DNA of 64,000 nt from an uncultured Corynebacterium sp. (GTDB lineage Bacteria; Actinomycetota; Actinomycetes; Mycobacteriales; Mycobacteriaceae): assembly GCF_946223165.1 (NCBI RefSeq), contig NZ_CAMIBP010000012.1, forward strand, positions 1 through 64,000, read 5' to 3'. The position numbers were made by a program, and so were the translations under genes. Shown here in pieces: positions 40,800 through 49,797 of this stretch. The notes beneath the pieces are model-generated. The model did not search any database and had not been told where the DNA came from. It saw only the letters and a list, made by a program, of their open reading frames with translations. Numbering within the stretch: position 1 is the stretch's first letter; the number at the start of each line of letters is the position of its first letter.

Positions 40800-41729
40800 T
40801 TACCGGGCAAGCTCCCCGTACGTTGTCAGCCCGTAGCCCGGCACGGCACCGGTGACGGCGGCGACGATGGCGGCCTCGACGGCATCGGCAGCAGCGGCGC
40901 ACAGCTGCGCCATCGCCAACGCGTCGACGCCTGGGTTCTCCACGGCGGTCGACAGCCCGAAGATGGTATCCCCGTCCAGCGGCGAGTGCGCGGGGCGAAC
41001 GGCGCGGGCGATGCCGTCGTGTGCGGTGAGCGCCAGGCGCTTGGCCTGGGCCTTGGTGAGAGGGGCATCGGTAGCCACCGCGCCGATGGTGGTGTTGAGC
41101 TTGGCCTGCTTCGGATCCGGGACCTCGGCGTAGGCCTGCGGGTCGATGCCGTAGCGGGGATCGCCGAAGAGGCGACCGGTAGCCACGTCGATGACCTCGC
41201 CCACCGGATTGGCCACCATGAAGGCCTCGACGGTGAATTCGCCGCTGGCAGTGGGAACCTGCAGCGCGGCGCGCCCGAAGCCGCCGCGCAGCTTGCCTGC
41301 GGTGGCGCCGCAGCCGGCGCCGACAGTGCCCACGGCATCATCGTCAGCGGCCATGGCAGCGCAGATGGCCACCGCACCGTCCTCGGCCGCCGGGTAATGG
41401 ACCTCGCCCACGATGAGATCGAAGATGACGGCGCCGGGGACGATGGGAACCCGCGGTCCGGGGATGGATTCACCAAAGACCGGGAAACCAATGCCGTGGG
41501 TCGCAAGCTCCCGCATGGCGCCGTCAGCCGCGGCGAGACCAAACGCAGAGCCTCCGGAGAGCACGATGGCATGCACGCGTTCGACAGTGTTATGCGGTTC
41601 CAGCAGATCCGTCTCGCGCGTGCCTGGACCACCGCCGCGCACGTCGACGGACGCGACGGCCCCGTGCTCGCCGCAGTAGAGCGCGGTCACCCCAGTATCG
41701 CCGAGGGACACGTGGCCAACGCGGATCAT
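40800..41729 (-). CDS. P1/DmpA-family self-processing peptidase (NylC-like)
   Basis: A 309-residue N-terminal-nucleophile hydrolase. SVDVRGGGPGTRETDLLEP and HAIVLSGGSAFGLAAADG are family motifs in the alpha part; the self-cleavage site is LNTTIGAVATDAPLTKAQ, where the new N-terminal Thr is the nucleophile. Relatives cleave aminopeptides, beta-peptides or nylon oligomers. ATG 41729 overlaps the DUF2017 stop by one base (TGATG), so the genes are coupled. Confidence 0.9.
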   Translation of the reverse strand: MIRVGHVSLGDTGVTALYCGEHGAVASVDVRGGGPGTRETDLLEPHNTVERVHAIVLSGGSAFGLAAADGAMRELATHGIGFPVFGESIPGPRVPIVPGAVIFDLIVGEVHYPAAEDGAVAICAAMAADDDAVGTVGAGCGATAGKLRGGFGRAALQVPTASGEFTVEAFMVANPVGEVIDVATGRLFGDPRYGIDPQAYAEVPDPKQAKLNTTIGAVATDAPLTKAQAKRLALTAHDGIARAVRPAHSPLDGDTIFGLSTAVENPGVDALAMAQLCAAAADAVEAAIVAAVTGAVPGYGLTTYGELAR

Positions 41730-42265
41730 CAGTCCATCATCGCCTGCAGCAGGGAATCCTGCGCGAAGGCCAGCCACTCAACCACCGCGTCCTTATCCGC
41801 CATCGCCCCCTCCGAGGGGAAGTCCCCCGCAGCAATGTAAAGACGCAGATCATTGAGCGCGGTCACGAAAGCGCGTGCCTCATCCTCATCGAGAGACACG
41901 TCAACGCCGCCGGTGGGGCCGAGCGCCTCATTGAGGACCTGAAGGTTACCCAGCTTGGCGCGGGCGATGTCGTTTTCATGGAGAGAGCGCAGCAGCGAGG
42001 CGTCCCCCTCGAACTCCTCATCACCGGGCTTCTGAAAATCCGGGAACAGGCGGGCCAGGGACGGATCCGTGGGCGCGTCCTTGTGGCCGGACTGCATTCC
42101 CATCATCTCCGCGAGCTCATCCTTGGGCGCCGATTGGGCGCGCCGGATAATGGCCTCGCTGACGGTGGCGGTGAGATCACCGATGACTTCCCGCTCAATG
42201 GGCTCGAAGCGGGTGACGTACCGAGCCGGACGCATGAGTGACTTTTTCTTTTTCCAAGGCTGCAT
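41729..42265 (-). CDS. DUF2017 protein
   Basis: A 178-residue actinobacterial protein always found downstream of clpS. Conserved pieces are RPARYVTRFEPIEREVIGDL at the start, DPSLARLFPD and LNDLRLYIAAGD. Its pairing with the ClpS adaptor suggests a link to Clp proteolysis, which is inference. ATG 42265 (MQPWKKKKSL) is 13 bases after the clpS stop; MRPARY at 42235 is a possible later start. Confidence 0.85.
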   Translation of the reverse strand: MQPWKKKKSLMRPARYVTRFEPIEREVIGDLTATVSEAIIRRAQSAPKDELAEMMGMQSGHKDAPTDPSLARLFPDFQKPGDEEFEGDASLLRSLHENDIARAKLGNLQVLNEALGPTGGVDVSLDEDEARAFVTALNDLRLYIAAGDFPSEGAMADKDAVVEWLAFAQDSLLQAMMD

Positions 42266-42278
42266 CGAACGTTTTCCC

Positions 42279-42566
42279 TTATCCCGCCTGCTGCATGGTG
42301 GCCCACAGACCAGCGATCTGCAGCTTCTTGACGTCTGCCTCAACCTTGTCCCGCTCCCCCGTGCTCACGGCGGCCTTTCCTTCGGTGTGGACCTGCATCA
42401 TGAGCTCGTTGGCACGCTTCTTGTCGTAGCCCAGCACTGTCTGAAACACGTACGAAACATAGGACATGAGATTGACGGGGTCATCCCACACGATGCACAT
42501 CCACGGCAGGTTCTCGCTCGTAGCGACCTCAATCTGGATGTCTTCATCAAGCTCCGGCGTAGCCAT
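42279..42566 (-). CDS. clpS: ATP-dependent Clp protease adaptor ClpS
   Basis: Delivers N-degron substrates to ClpC. 95 residues from ATG 42566. The conserved core is NLPWMCIVWDDPVNLMSYVS, with the N-degron pocket NDPVNLM represented as DDPVNLM, and VLGYDKKRANELMMQVHTEG. An in-frame ATG at 42653 would add 29 residues of non-conserved sequence and overlap the start of the divergent gene, so the shorter start is preferred. Confidence 0.9.
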   Translation of the reverse strand: MATPELDEDIQIEVATSENLPWMCIVWDDPVNLMSYVSYVFQTVLGYDKKRANELMMQVHTEGKAAVSTGERDKVEADVKKLQIAGLWATMQQAG

Positions 42567-42651
42567 GGGGGAACCAAGGATTACTCCACCGCCGGGCAGC
42601 GCGTCAGCCGCGACCGGGGATGCGGCACAGCGGGGGTACAAGGGGGCAGTC

Positions 42652-43359
42652 ATGGTTTACAGCCTAATCAATTCACTGCGGGAGATCGACACCACTGAGG
42701 CCACGTCTCCTTCCCTGAGTGCGCCATTCGGGGCGTCGAGCGCTTCCCCAGCCGAGCGCGGCACGTACCTCCAGCACGGCACTGGGAAAGACCTCACGAC
42801 CGGCCAGCTCACCCGCGAAGATGCCGTCGATCTGCTCAAAACGGTCCTCACTTTTGTCACCGTTGTCGGCTCCATCCTCATCACCGTGGGCGCCATCTGT
42901 GCGGGAGGAAGAGGCGAGAGCGGCACCGACGCTTCAGCTCCGGACTCCGCTTCGACTGACGCCATTTATGACCAATACAACACCCCACCCGTCGACGTGC
43001 AGGTGCAGCTTGCCGCGCTGGAGGATTCCCTCTACGAGGATCTGGGGGCGTGGCGCCGCCAGATCGGCGCATCGGAACTCAATCCGGATCCCAACTTGCG
43101 ACGTGACGCCGACATTCAGGCCACCGCGTCCGCAGTCAACGGCCAGCCGACCGCGCTGAAGGGAAACACCGGCACGCTCATCATGAGCCAGGAATACACC
43201 GAGGACGGCGCCTGGGCAGTGGCTGAGCGCATTGCGCATTCGCCCGCGTGGATTAACGTCATTCAGAGCCAGGAGTACACCGCCGTGGGCGTGAGCGTGA
43301 AGTACAGCAACACCGCGGATCGCGGCAAGCTGATGTGGGTGGCCATTCAGCTGGGCTAG
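42652..43359 (+). CDS. Membrane-anchored CAP/SCP-like domain protein
   Basis: A 235-residue protein. An N-terminal cytoplasmic part (about 1-60), a membrane helix (VLTFVTVVGSILITVGAICA, about 64-84) and an exported domain beginning near 100. The last part (LNPDPNLRRDADIQATASA ... YTAVGVSVKYSN ... MWVAIQLG) resembles the end of CAP domains, where ligand-binding His/Glu residues are partly missing. AGGGGGC before ATG 42652 is a good RBS. It is divergent from clpS. Function unknown. Confidence 0.6.
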   Translation: MVYSLINSLREIDTTEATSPSLSAPFGASSASPAERGTYLQHGTGKDLTTGQLTREDAVDLLKTVLTFVTVVGSILITVGAICAGGRGESGTDASAPDSASTDAIYDQYNTPPVDVQVQLAALEDSLYEDLGAWRRQIGASELNPDPNLRRDADIQATASAVNGQPTALKGNTGTLIMSQEYTEDGAWAVAERIAHSPAWINVIQSQEYTAVGVSVKYSNTADRGKLMWVAIQLG

Positions 43360-43461
43360 TCCCCCGCACGAGACATATGGGGCTTTCTCCGCATTCACCG
43401 ACTCCGCATTCGCCGAGCGTTTTTCTTCTCAAAACCAATAACGCGAGTAACATCGAGTGGC

Positions 43462-44799
43462 GTGAATTACAGCCCCGCTACTTCCCTTCCTACTGGACGT
43501 TCCACGGCCCTGCTCACCGACATGTACGAGCTCACCATGCTCGAGGCCGCGCTGCGCGATGGCACGGCGCACCGCCAAGCCGTGTTCGAGGTCTTTGCCC
43601 GTCGGCTCCCCAACGAGCGCCGCTACGGCGTCCTCGCCGGCGTCCCGCGTGTGCTCCGCGCCATCGAGGATTTCCACTTCACCGAGGAACAGCTGGCCAA
43701 GTTCGACTTCCTCGATGAGCCCACCATCGATTACCTGCGCAATTATCACTTCTCTGGCCAGATCGACGGGTATGTCGAGGGCGAGCTTTACTTCCCGAAC
43801 TCCCCGCTGCTCACCGTGCGCAGTACCTTTGGCGAGGCCGTGGTCCTGGAGACCGTCATCCTGTCCATTCTCAACGCGGACTCCGCCATTGCCTCGGCCG
43901 CATCGCGCATGGTCACCGCCGCCGACGGCCGCCCCATCATCGAGATGGGTTCGCGCCGTACTCACGAGTACGCCGCCGTCACCGCGGCCCGCGCCGCGTA
44001 CCTCGCGGGTTTTACCGCAACGTCGAACCTGGAGGCCTCGCAACGCTACGGTATCCCCGCCTCCGGCACCGCCGCGCACGCGTGGACCCTGGCGCATGTG
44101 AACGATGACGGCACCCCGAATGAGGAGGCCGCGTTCCGCTCGCAGATCGAGACTCACGGCGTGGGCACCACGCTGCTCGTCGACACGTTTGACATCACCA
44201 AGGGCGTCGAGACCGCCGTCAAGGTGGCGGGTCCCCAGCTCGGTGCCGTGCGCATCGACTCCGGCGACCTGGGCGCCGTCACTCGCCGCGTCCGCAAGCA
44301 GCTCGATGACTTGGGCGCGCATAACACCAAGATCATCGTCTCCTCCGACCTGGATGAATTCACCATCGCGGGTCTGCGCGGCGATCCGGTGGACGGCTTC
44401 GGCGTGGGCACGTCCCTCGTCACCGGCTCCGGTGCTCCGACGGCCTCCATGGTCTACAAGCTCGTCGAGGTCGACGGCCACCCGGTGGCCAAGCGTTCCT
44501 CCTCCAAGCAGACCGTCGGCGGCGCCAAGCGCGCGGTGCGCACACACCGCTCCACCGGCGTCGCACTCGAGGAAATCGTCTTCCCCTTCGAGGACACCTG
44601 CCCCGATATCCCGGCCCATCTCCAATCCCGCGAGCTCACCCAGCCGCTCATGCGCGACGGCATGATCGTCGAGGGGCTGCCCGAGCTTGAGCAGTCGCGC
44701 GAGCACCTCGCCGACGCCCTGCGTACCCTCCCCTGGGAGGGCCTGGCGCTCTCGCGCGGCGAGGTGGCTATCCCGACGCGCATGGTCGGCTTCAACTAA
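43462..44799 (+). CDS. pncB: Nicotinate phosphoribosyltransferase
   Basis: Converts nicotinate, the product of the pncA genes in this window, and PRPP to nicotinate mononucleotide. 445 residues: LLTDMYELTMLEAALRDG is the family start, then RYGVLAGVPRVL, STFGEAVVLETVILSILN, MGSRRTHEYAAV with the catalytic His region, and VRIDSGDLGAV, GFGVGTSLVTG for PRPP binding. GTG 43462 follows a TAACAT box by eight bases and has no RBS, fitting a leaderless mRNA. Its last four bases overlap a degenerate minus-strand gene. Confidence 0.95.
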   Translation: MNYSPATSLPTGRSTALLTDMYELTMLEAALRDGTAHRQAVFEVFARRLPNERRYGVLAGVPRVLRAIEDFHFTEEQLAKFDFLDEPTIDYLRNYHFSGQIDGYVEGELYFPNSPLLTVRSTFGEAVVLETVILSILNADSAIASAASRMVTAADGRPIIEMGSRRTHEYAAVTAARAAYLAGFTATSNLEASQRYGIPASGTAAHAWTLAHVNDDGTPNEEAAFRSQIETHGVGTTLLVDTFDITKGVETAVKVAGPQLGAVRIDSGDLGAVTRRVRKQLDDLGAHNTKIIVSSDLDEFTIAGLRGDPVDGFGVGTSLVTGSGAPTASMVYKLVEVDGHPVAKRSSSKQTVGGAKRAVRTHRSTGVALEEIVFPFEDTCPDIPAHLQSRELTQPLMRDGMIVEGLPELEQSREHLADALRTLPWEGLALSRGEVAIPTRMVGFN

Positions 44800-45042
44800 G
44801 CCTTTCGGCCGTTCTTGCGCGCCCCAATGGCGCCGTCCTTCATAACAATGAGGTGGCTGGCGTAGCGAAACGCCAGGGTCAGCTCGTGGAGTACCGCCAC
44901 CACGGTCGACCCGTCGTGGTGGAGCTGCTCCGCCAGAGAGATCGCTGACGGGACGCTGGCGCAGGAGCGCGATGTTGGCCGCCGCTAGGGCGCCACCCCC
45001 GATGCGCTTCCTCCCCACTAACGCGCTGCCTTCTCGCTCCAC
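44796..45042 (-). pseudogene. Remnant of a siderophore ABC transporter ATPase
   Basis: Two pieces of a FepC/FecE-type ATPase in different frames. Upstream: ALLRQRPVSDLSGG, the ABC signature. Downstream after an internal deletion: STVVAVLHELTLAFRYASHL then IVMKDGAIGA, the region after Walker B with the switch His. Walker A and B are missing. The next upstream gene on this strand is a Fes-like esterase, so this is the decayed partner of a siderophore uptake locus. Confidence 0.7.
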
Positions 45043-45050
45043 TCACGTCT

Positions 45051-46262
45051 CTAGCGCAGGAGCTCGCCCAGCCCGTCCAAGAGCGCCCCACGCCACCAGG
45101 CGTAGTCGTGCCCGCCGTCGTAGCGGGTAAGCGCCGCATCCCATCCGGCATTGGAGAGCAACTCGGCGAGGAGGGCCACTCGGGCGACGCCGAAGCCTTC
45201 CTGCTCGCCGATGGTGAGGCGAACGCGCGATCCACGCTCTGCCCCGCGGGCCGAATAGTCGACGAGCGCATCGGTTATCCAATCGGTCTCGCGGTCCTGC
45301 CAGCCGGCGGGCGAATGCGGGTTTTCCGGGTTCCACCACAGGGAGGGCGACTGGGCCAGGATGTCCGTAAACACGTCCGGCACCTCCATGAGCGCAAGCA
45401 GCGCCGTCAATCCGCCGAGGCTCTGGCCCGTGAGGACAGCGCGTCCCGGTACCAGGTCCACCCCCTCTGCCGCAGCACGCGCCTTGGCCCAGGGCACGAC
45501 GGTCTCGGCGAGATCGCGCACAAACTCCGGGCGTGCGCCCAGATGTGCCAGGCGATCCTCCTTGGACACGCATTCCGGGCCAACCACCACGACGGGAGCA
45601 AGCTGACCAGCCATAATGGCGCAATCGAGCGCATGGTGCAACCCTAGGCGGCCGAACCAGGCATCGGCATCGGTAAGCACGACGAGCGTCGCCGACCCGC
45701 TCCCTCCAGGGGGAAGGTACAGGTGGTTATCGCGCGATCCGGAGGCAAAGTCGAGGGACTCCACGCTATGCCGCGGGCTCCCCTCGGCCCCCTGCCAGGC
45801 GCTGTGGTCGGGCGCCTGCGGTCCGGAATAGACGCTCCAGCCCGTGCTCCCCGCGGCGTCACACCCGCAGGGCGCCGCGCGGTTACCCGGATCGAGGAAG
45901 CCCGGGTACCGCCCGTGCTCCGGAGGCGGTGTGAGCTCAGGGATATCCCCCTCGATGGGCACGAAGCCATAGGAGGCGCACAGCGCCGGTGGGAGCTCGA
46001 GGGTGAGAACCCACAGCTCAGTGCCGGGAACCCTCTCCATGAGGCCGCGTGGGAGGTTGCGCTTGTCGCTGATGCGGTTCATGCGCATGAGGAGGGCATC
46101 GGCGGTGCTACCTTCGGGTTCCAGCCACAGGAAGGTGGCGCGCCCGGCGGCATCGGCCAGCGGTAGCCCGTGATCCACGCACTCCGCATAGAAGCTCTCT
46201 ACCTCGGCGCGGGGGGCATCGCTCAGGCGTGCGATGACATCCTGGGCATGAAGAAAATCCAT
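45051..46262 (-). CDS. Enterochelin esterase-like hydrolase (Fes family)
   Basis: Would open ferric siderophore esters inside the cell to release iron. 403 residues: an N-terminal Fes-type domain (FLWLEPEGSTADALLMRMNR) and a C-terminal alpha/beta esterase domain with nucleophile Ser in LTGQSLGGLTALLAL and His in RYDGGHDYAWWRGALL. TACAGT seven bases before ATG 46262 suggests a leaderless transcript. The ABC ATPase next to it is a pseudogene, so iron uptake by this route may be lost or use other transporters. No DtxR box is recognisable in the 55-bp divergent spacer. Confidence 0.85.
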   Translation of the reverse strand: MDFLHAQDVIARLSDAPRAEVESFYAECVDHGLPLADAAGRATFLWLEPEGSTADALLMRMNRISDKRNLPRGLMERVPGTELWVLTLELPPALCASYGFVPIEGDIPELTPPPEHGRYPGFLDPGNRAAPCGCDAAGSTGWSVYSGPQAPDHSAWQGAEGSPRHSVESLDFASGSRDNHLYLPPGGSGSATLVVLTDADAWFGRLGLHHALDCAIMAGQLAPVVVVGPECVSKEDRLAHLGARPEFVRDLAETVVPWAKARAAAEGVDLVPGRAVLTGQSLGGLTALLALMEVPDVFTDILAQSPSLWWNPENPHSPAGWQDRETDWITDALVDYSARGAERGSRVRLTIGEQEGFGVARVALLAELLSNAGWDAALTRYDGGHDYAWWRGALLDGLGELLR

Positions 46263-46317
46263 GGTGCATACTGTAGCGAAATGTCACCCCTACCCCTGCC
46301 CCACTAGACTCAATTGG

Positions 46318-48291
46318 GTGAGTGACGAGCAGCAGAAAGAACCCCTCAACCAGACGACCGAGGATTTGCTCTCCGCCGCCGTCAGCGCCCTCGGCGGGTC
46401 GCGGCGCGAGGGCCAAATGCTCATGGCGAATGCCGTGACCACTGCGCTGGAGACGGACCGGCACCTCGCCGTCCAGGCGGGAACCGGCACCGGAAAGTCC
46501 CTGGCCTACCTCGTCCCCTCCATCCGCCACGCGATGAACACGAACGGCACGGTCATCGTCTCCACCGCCACGCTCGCACTCCAGCGGCAGCTGGTCGAGC
46601 GCGACCTTCCGCGCTTGGCCGAGGCCCTCGAGCCCGTCATGGAACGCAAGCCCACCTTCGCCATCATGAAGGGCCGCGCCAACTACCTGTGCCAGAACAA
46701 GCTGGCCCAGCCCGATGAGCCGGAGACTCTCATCGACGAAGACGAGCTCTCCTGGCGCGGGCGCGCGGTCAAGCGGATCTACGAGTGGTCCAACGAGACC
46801 GAGACAGGCGATCGTGACGACCTCGACCCGGGTGTCCCGGACGACGTCTGGCGCGCGGTCTCCGTGACGTCCGCCGAATGCCTGGGCGCTACCCGCTGCC
46901 CCCACGGCGAGAGCTGCTTTGCGGAGCTCGCGCGCCGTGCCGCGCAGGACGTCGACGTCGTTGTCACCAACCACGCACTGCTCGCCATCGACGCGGTAAG
47001 CCAGGCCACCATCCTGCCCGAGCACGACGTCGTGGTCATTGATGAGGCCCACGAGCTGGACGGCCGCATCACGTCGGTGTCGACGGCCGAGATCACCGGC
47101 CGCGCCATCAAGATGGCCGCCAACCGCGCGAAGTCCCTGGGCGACGCTGGCTCCCTGCCCGACCTCGCCGACGAATTCGTGCTGCTCATGTCCGAGCGGG
47201 AACCCGGGCGCTGGAACGACATGGATGAGCTGGCCAAGGGCCACCTCCGTGCGCTCGCCGACGAGCTGGCGCGGGTCAAGTCCACCATCTCCCGATCCCC
47301 CGAGGGCGAGGCCGCCAACGAGCCAGAGCGCGCGGCAGAACGCCAAAACCTCACCAATCACCTAGGCAGCATGACGGAGGCGGTGGCCCGCATCCTCGAG
47401 GTCTTTGCCACCGGCAATCCGGCAGAGCAGGACGACGTCGTCTGGCTGGAGCGCGACCAGCGCTCGGGAACGGACACCCTGGCCGTCGCGCCACTGTCCA
47501 TCGCGGACATGCTGCGGGAAAACCTCTTTGGCGAACAGACCGTCGTGCTCACGTCCGCCACGTTGGCGCTGGGCGGACGCTTCGACGCCATGGCCGCGCA
47601 GTGGGGAATCCCCACCGGCACCTTTGACACCCTCGACGCAGGAACCCCCTTCGACCCCGCAACATCGGGAATCCTGTACACCGCCGCGCACCTGCCGCAA
47701 CCAGGCCGCGACGGGCTTTCGCAGGAAACGCTCGCCGAGATCAAGGAGCTCATTATGGCGGCGGGTGGGCGTACGCTCGGGCTATTTTCCTCCCGACGCG
47801 CCGCCGAGCAGGCCGCCGAATACATCAAGCCCCGGATCCCCTTTGACCTCTACACTCAAGGCGAGGACACCATCGGCGCCCTAGTGGAGAGATTCTCCAA
47901 GAACGAAAACTCGTGTCTCTTCGGCACGCTGACATTGTGGCAGGGCGTCGACGTCCCTGGCCCGGCCTGCTCGCTCGTCATCATCGACCGCATCCCCTTC
48001 CCCCGCCCCGATGATCCGCTCATGCAAGCGCGTTCCGATGCCGCCAAGGCCGCCGGCCGCAACGGGTTCATGGAGGTCTCCGCCACCCATGCGGCGCTGC
48101 TCATGGCCCAGGGCGCCGGCCGCCTGCTGCGCCACGTCACCGACCGCGGCGTCGTCGCCGTGCTCGACCCCCGACTAGAGACCAAACGCTACGGCAGCTT
48201 TCTCAAGGCCTCCATGCCTGCGTTTTGGCAGACAACCAACCCAGATACCGTCCGCGGCGCACTCACACGACTTATTGCCGCGCCGCGCTAG
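46318..48291 (+). CDS. DinG-family ATP-dependent DNA helicase
   Basis: An XPD-like superfamily 2 helicase of 657 residues. Walker A is AGTGTGKSLAYLVPS; the iron-sulfur cysteines are in NYLCQNK, ECLGATRCPHGESC; Walker B is VVIDEAHELDG (DEAH). C-terminal motifs include TLTLWQGVDVPGPACSLVII and AQGAGRLLRHVTDRGVV. It unwinds 5'-tailed DNA or R-loops. GTG 46318 follows TAGACT by seven bases, so the mRNA is probably leaderless; earlier in-frame codons overlap the divergent esterase promoter. Confidence 0.9.
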   Translation: MSDEQQKEPLNQTTEDLLSAAVSALGGSRREGQMLMANAVTTALETDRHLAVQAGTGTGKSLAYLVPSIRHAMNTNGTVIVSTATLALQRQLVERDLPRLAEALEPVMERKPTFAIMKGRANYLCQNKLAQPDEPETLIDEDELSWRGRAVKRIYEWSNETETGDRDDLDPGVPDDVWRAVSVTSAECLGATRCPHGESCFAELARRAAQDVDVVVTNHALLAIDAVSQATILPEHDVVVIDEAHELDGRITSVSTAEITGRAIKMAANRAKSLGDAGSLPDLADEFVLLMSEREPGRWNDMDELAKGHLRALADELARVKSTISRSPEGEAANEPERAAERQNLTNHLGSMTEAVARILEVFATGNPAEQDDVVWLERDQRSGTDTLAVAPLSIADMLRENLFGEQTVVLTSATLALGGRFDAMAAQWGIPTGTFDTLDAGTPFDPATSGILYTAAHLPQPGRDGLSQETLAEIKELIMAAGGRTLGLFSSRRAAEQAAEYIKPRIPFDLYTQGEDTIGALVERFSKNENSCLFGTLTLWQGVDVPGPACSLVIIDRIPFPRPDDPLMQARSDAAKAAGRNGFMEVSATHAALLMAQGAGRLLRHVTDRGVVAVLDPRLETKRYGSFLKASMPAFWQTTNPDTVRGALTRLIAAPR

Positions 48292-49010
48292 GGCCGCGGC
48301 AACGCCACGACGGTCGCGCTGTCCGGAGCCACCTCGGTAAAGCCCGCGTCGCGCACGACGACGGCGTCGGCCCGCGCACACTGCGCCTGAAACTCCGCGG
48401 TGGGCAACTCCCGGACCGATAGGGGGAACCCGGCTTTAGCCCACGGCCCCACCCACTGCCACGGCTGGTGCGCGGCCAGCAGCATGGACGCGTGGCCCAC
48501 CTGCGCGGCCGCCTTACCCGCCGTCATGCCGAGGCCCGCGTCGATGTAGATGACTGGGGCATCGGCAGCCGGGGCGCCGGGCTCGTCGTGGTCCAGATCC
48601 GTATGGCCGATCTGGAGCTTGCCGATGAGAGGATCCACCTCGCTCACAGCAGACGGCGCGAAGGCCCGCGCCCGATCCCCGATGGTGACTCCGGGCAGCG
48701 CCTGTACGTCCGTCCACGCCTTGTTCCGCGCGCGCCGCGCCACCTTTCGGATGCGATGGCCGTACCAGGCGGCCAGGGCCTTCGCGAAGGCGGTCTCCCC
48801 GCCCGCGCGCTCATCCAAACACACCGCGACGACGGCGCGGGCTGCCGCTTCCAGAACCTCTGTGCGCGTGGGCACGTCCTGCTTGGGAAGATGGAGCGCG
48901 ATCTGCATGGCCTGGATGGTCTCTGGACGGCTCGGATCCTCGGGGTCGTCCCGCCACGTGCGATCCGCGCACGTCTCCGCTAGACGCCGATGCGCTTCTT
49001 CAATGCTCAT
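48288..49010 (-). CDS. Peptidyl-tRNA hydrolase, PTH2-type
   Basis: A 240-residue protein whose C-terminal part is PTH2-like: VIYIDAGLGMTAGKAAAQVG HASM (DAGLGMTAGKAAAQVGH) and the AGFTEVAPDSATVVALP end. The N-terminal half is an actinobacterial extension. PTH2 releases stalled peptidyl-tRNA; bacterial versions are less common than Pth1. Its last bases overlap the end of the helicase gene by four. It lies 11 bases after serB on the same strand. Confidence 0.8.
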   Translation of the reverse strand: MSIEEAHRRLAETCADRTWRDDPEDPSRPETIQAMQIALHLPKQDVPTRTEVLEAAARAVVAVCLDERAGGETAFAKALAAWYGHRIRKVARRARNKAWTDVQALPGVTIGDRARAFAPSAVSEVDPLIGKLQIGHTDLDHDEPGAPAADAPVIYIDAGLGMTAGKAAAQVGHASMLLAAHQPWQWVGPWAKAGFPLSVRELPTAEFQAQCARADAVVVRDAGFTEVAPDSATVVALPRP

Positions 49011-49021
49011 CGCTCCCGCTC

Positions 49022-49690
49022 CTACTTACTTTCGCCCACGCGGGCGATGCCGACGATGTCGAGCAGCGGCAGCATGGACGGCTCAGTGATTTCCGCGTCG
49101 GCGACCTCCCGCAGAGCCGGCTTGGCGTTGAAGGCAACGCCCTTGCCCGCTGCCAGCAGCATGTCGATGTCGTTCGCGCCGTCACCGATGGCGACCGTCT
49201 GCGCCATGTCGAGGCCGGCATCGGCAGCGAACTCGCGGAGGAAGGCCGCCTTCGCTTGACGATCGACCACCTGGCCGATGACGCGACCGGTGAGCTTTCC
49301 GTCCACAACCTCCAAAGTGTTGGCGCGCACGTAATCCACCCCCAGCTCCGCGGCAAGCGGCTCGAGAATCTGAATGAAGCCACCGGAGACCACGGCGACG
49401 CGGAACCCCGCCGCGTGGGCGGATTCGATGACCGTGCGGATGCCCGGGGTCAAGTCGATTGCTGCTGCGGTCTCCGCAATGACGGAGTCAGGAAGGCCCG
49501 CGAGGGTGGCCACGCGCTCGCGCAGGGAATGCTCAAAGTCGAGCTCCCCCCGCATGGCGCGCTCCGTCACCGCGGCCACCTCGGCCTCCTTGCCCGCGTA
49601 TGCGGCCAGCATCTCGATGACCTCGCCGGTGATCAAGGTCGAGTCACAGTCAAAGCAGAGCAATCCACAAACAGGAGAATTATTAGTCAC
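49022..49690 (-). CDS. serB: Phosphoserine phosphatase
   Basis: Last step of serine synthesis. A 222-residue HAD enzyme: LCFDCDSTLITGEVIEML (nucleophile Asp in DCDST), VVSGGFIQILEPLA (motif II Ser), GDGANDIDMLLAAGKGVAFN (motif III). It lacks the N-terminal ACT domains of some actinobacterial SerB proteins. Same strand and close to the PTH2 gene. Confidence 0.93.
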   Translation of the reverse strand: MTNNSPVCGLLCFDCDSTLITGEVIEMLAAYAGKEAEVAAVTERAMRGELDFEHSLRERVATLAGLPDSVIAETAAAIDLTPGIRTVIESAHAAGFRVAVVSGGFIQILEPLAAELGVDYVRANTLEVVDGKLTGRVIGQVVDRQAKAAFLREFAADAGLDMAQTVAIGDGANDIDMLLAAGKGVAFNAKPALREVADAEITEPSMLPLLDIVGIARVGESK

Positions 49691-49726
49691 GCTGAAAATT
49701 ATGCCCCGCGGTGCCCAAAGACGGCA

Positions 49727-49758
49727 AAAGCCGCCACCCAGTAGAGGGTGGCGGCTTT
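49727..49758. terminator. Terminator between ctaD and serB
   Basis: AAAGCCGCCACCC (49727-49739) pairs perfectly with GGGTGGCGGCTTT (49746-49758). It follows the ctaD stop on the minus strand, with a TTTT after the stem. Confidence 0.85.
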
Positions 49759-49797
49759 AGACCTCAGGAGAGTACTAGCTCGGCGCGATGCTGATAA

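Noticed and set aside
43429..45042. 537-codon minus-strand frame over pncB
   Set aside because: Antisense shadow of pncB; only its first part coincides with the ABC ATPase remnant.
46263..46317. DtxR iron box between fes and dinG
   Set aside because: No sequence close to the TTAGGTTAGCCTAA-type consensus is present.
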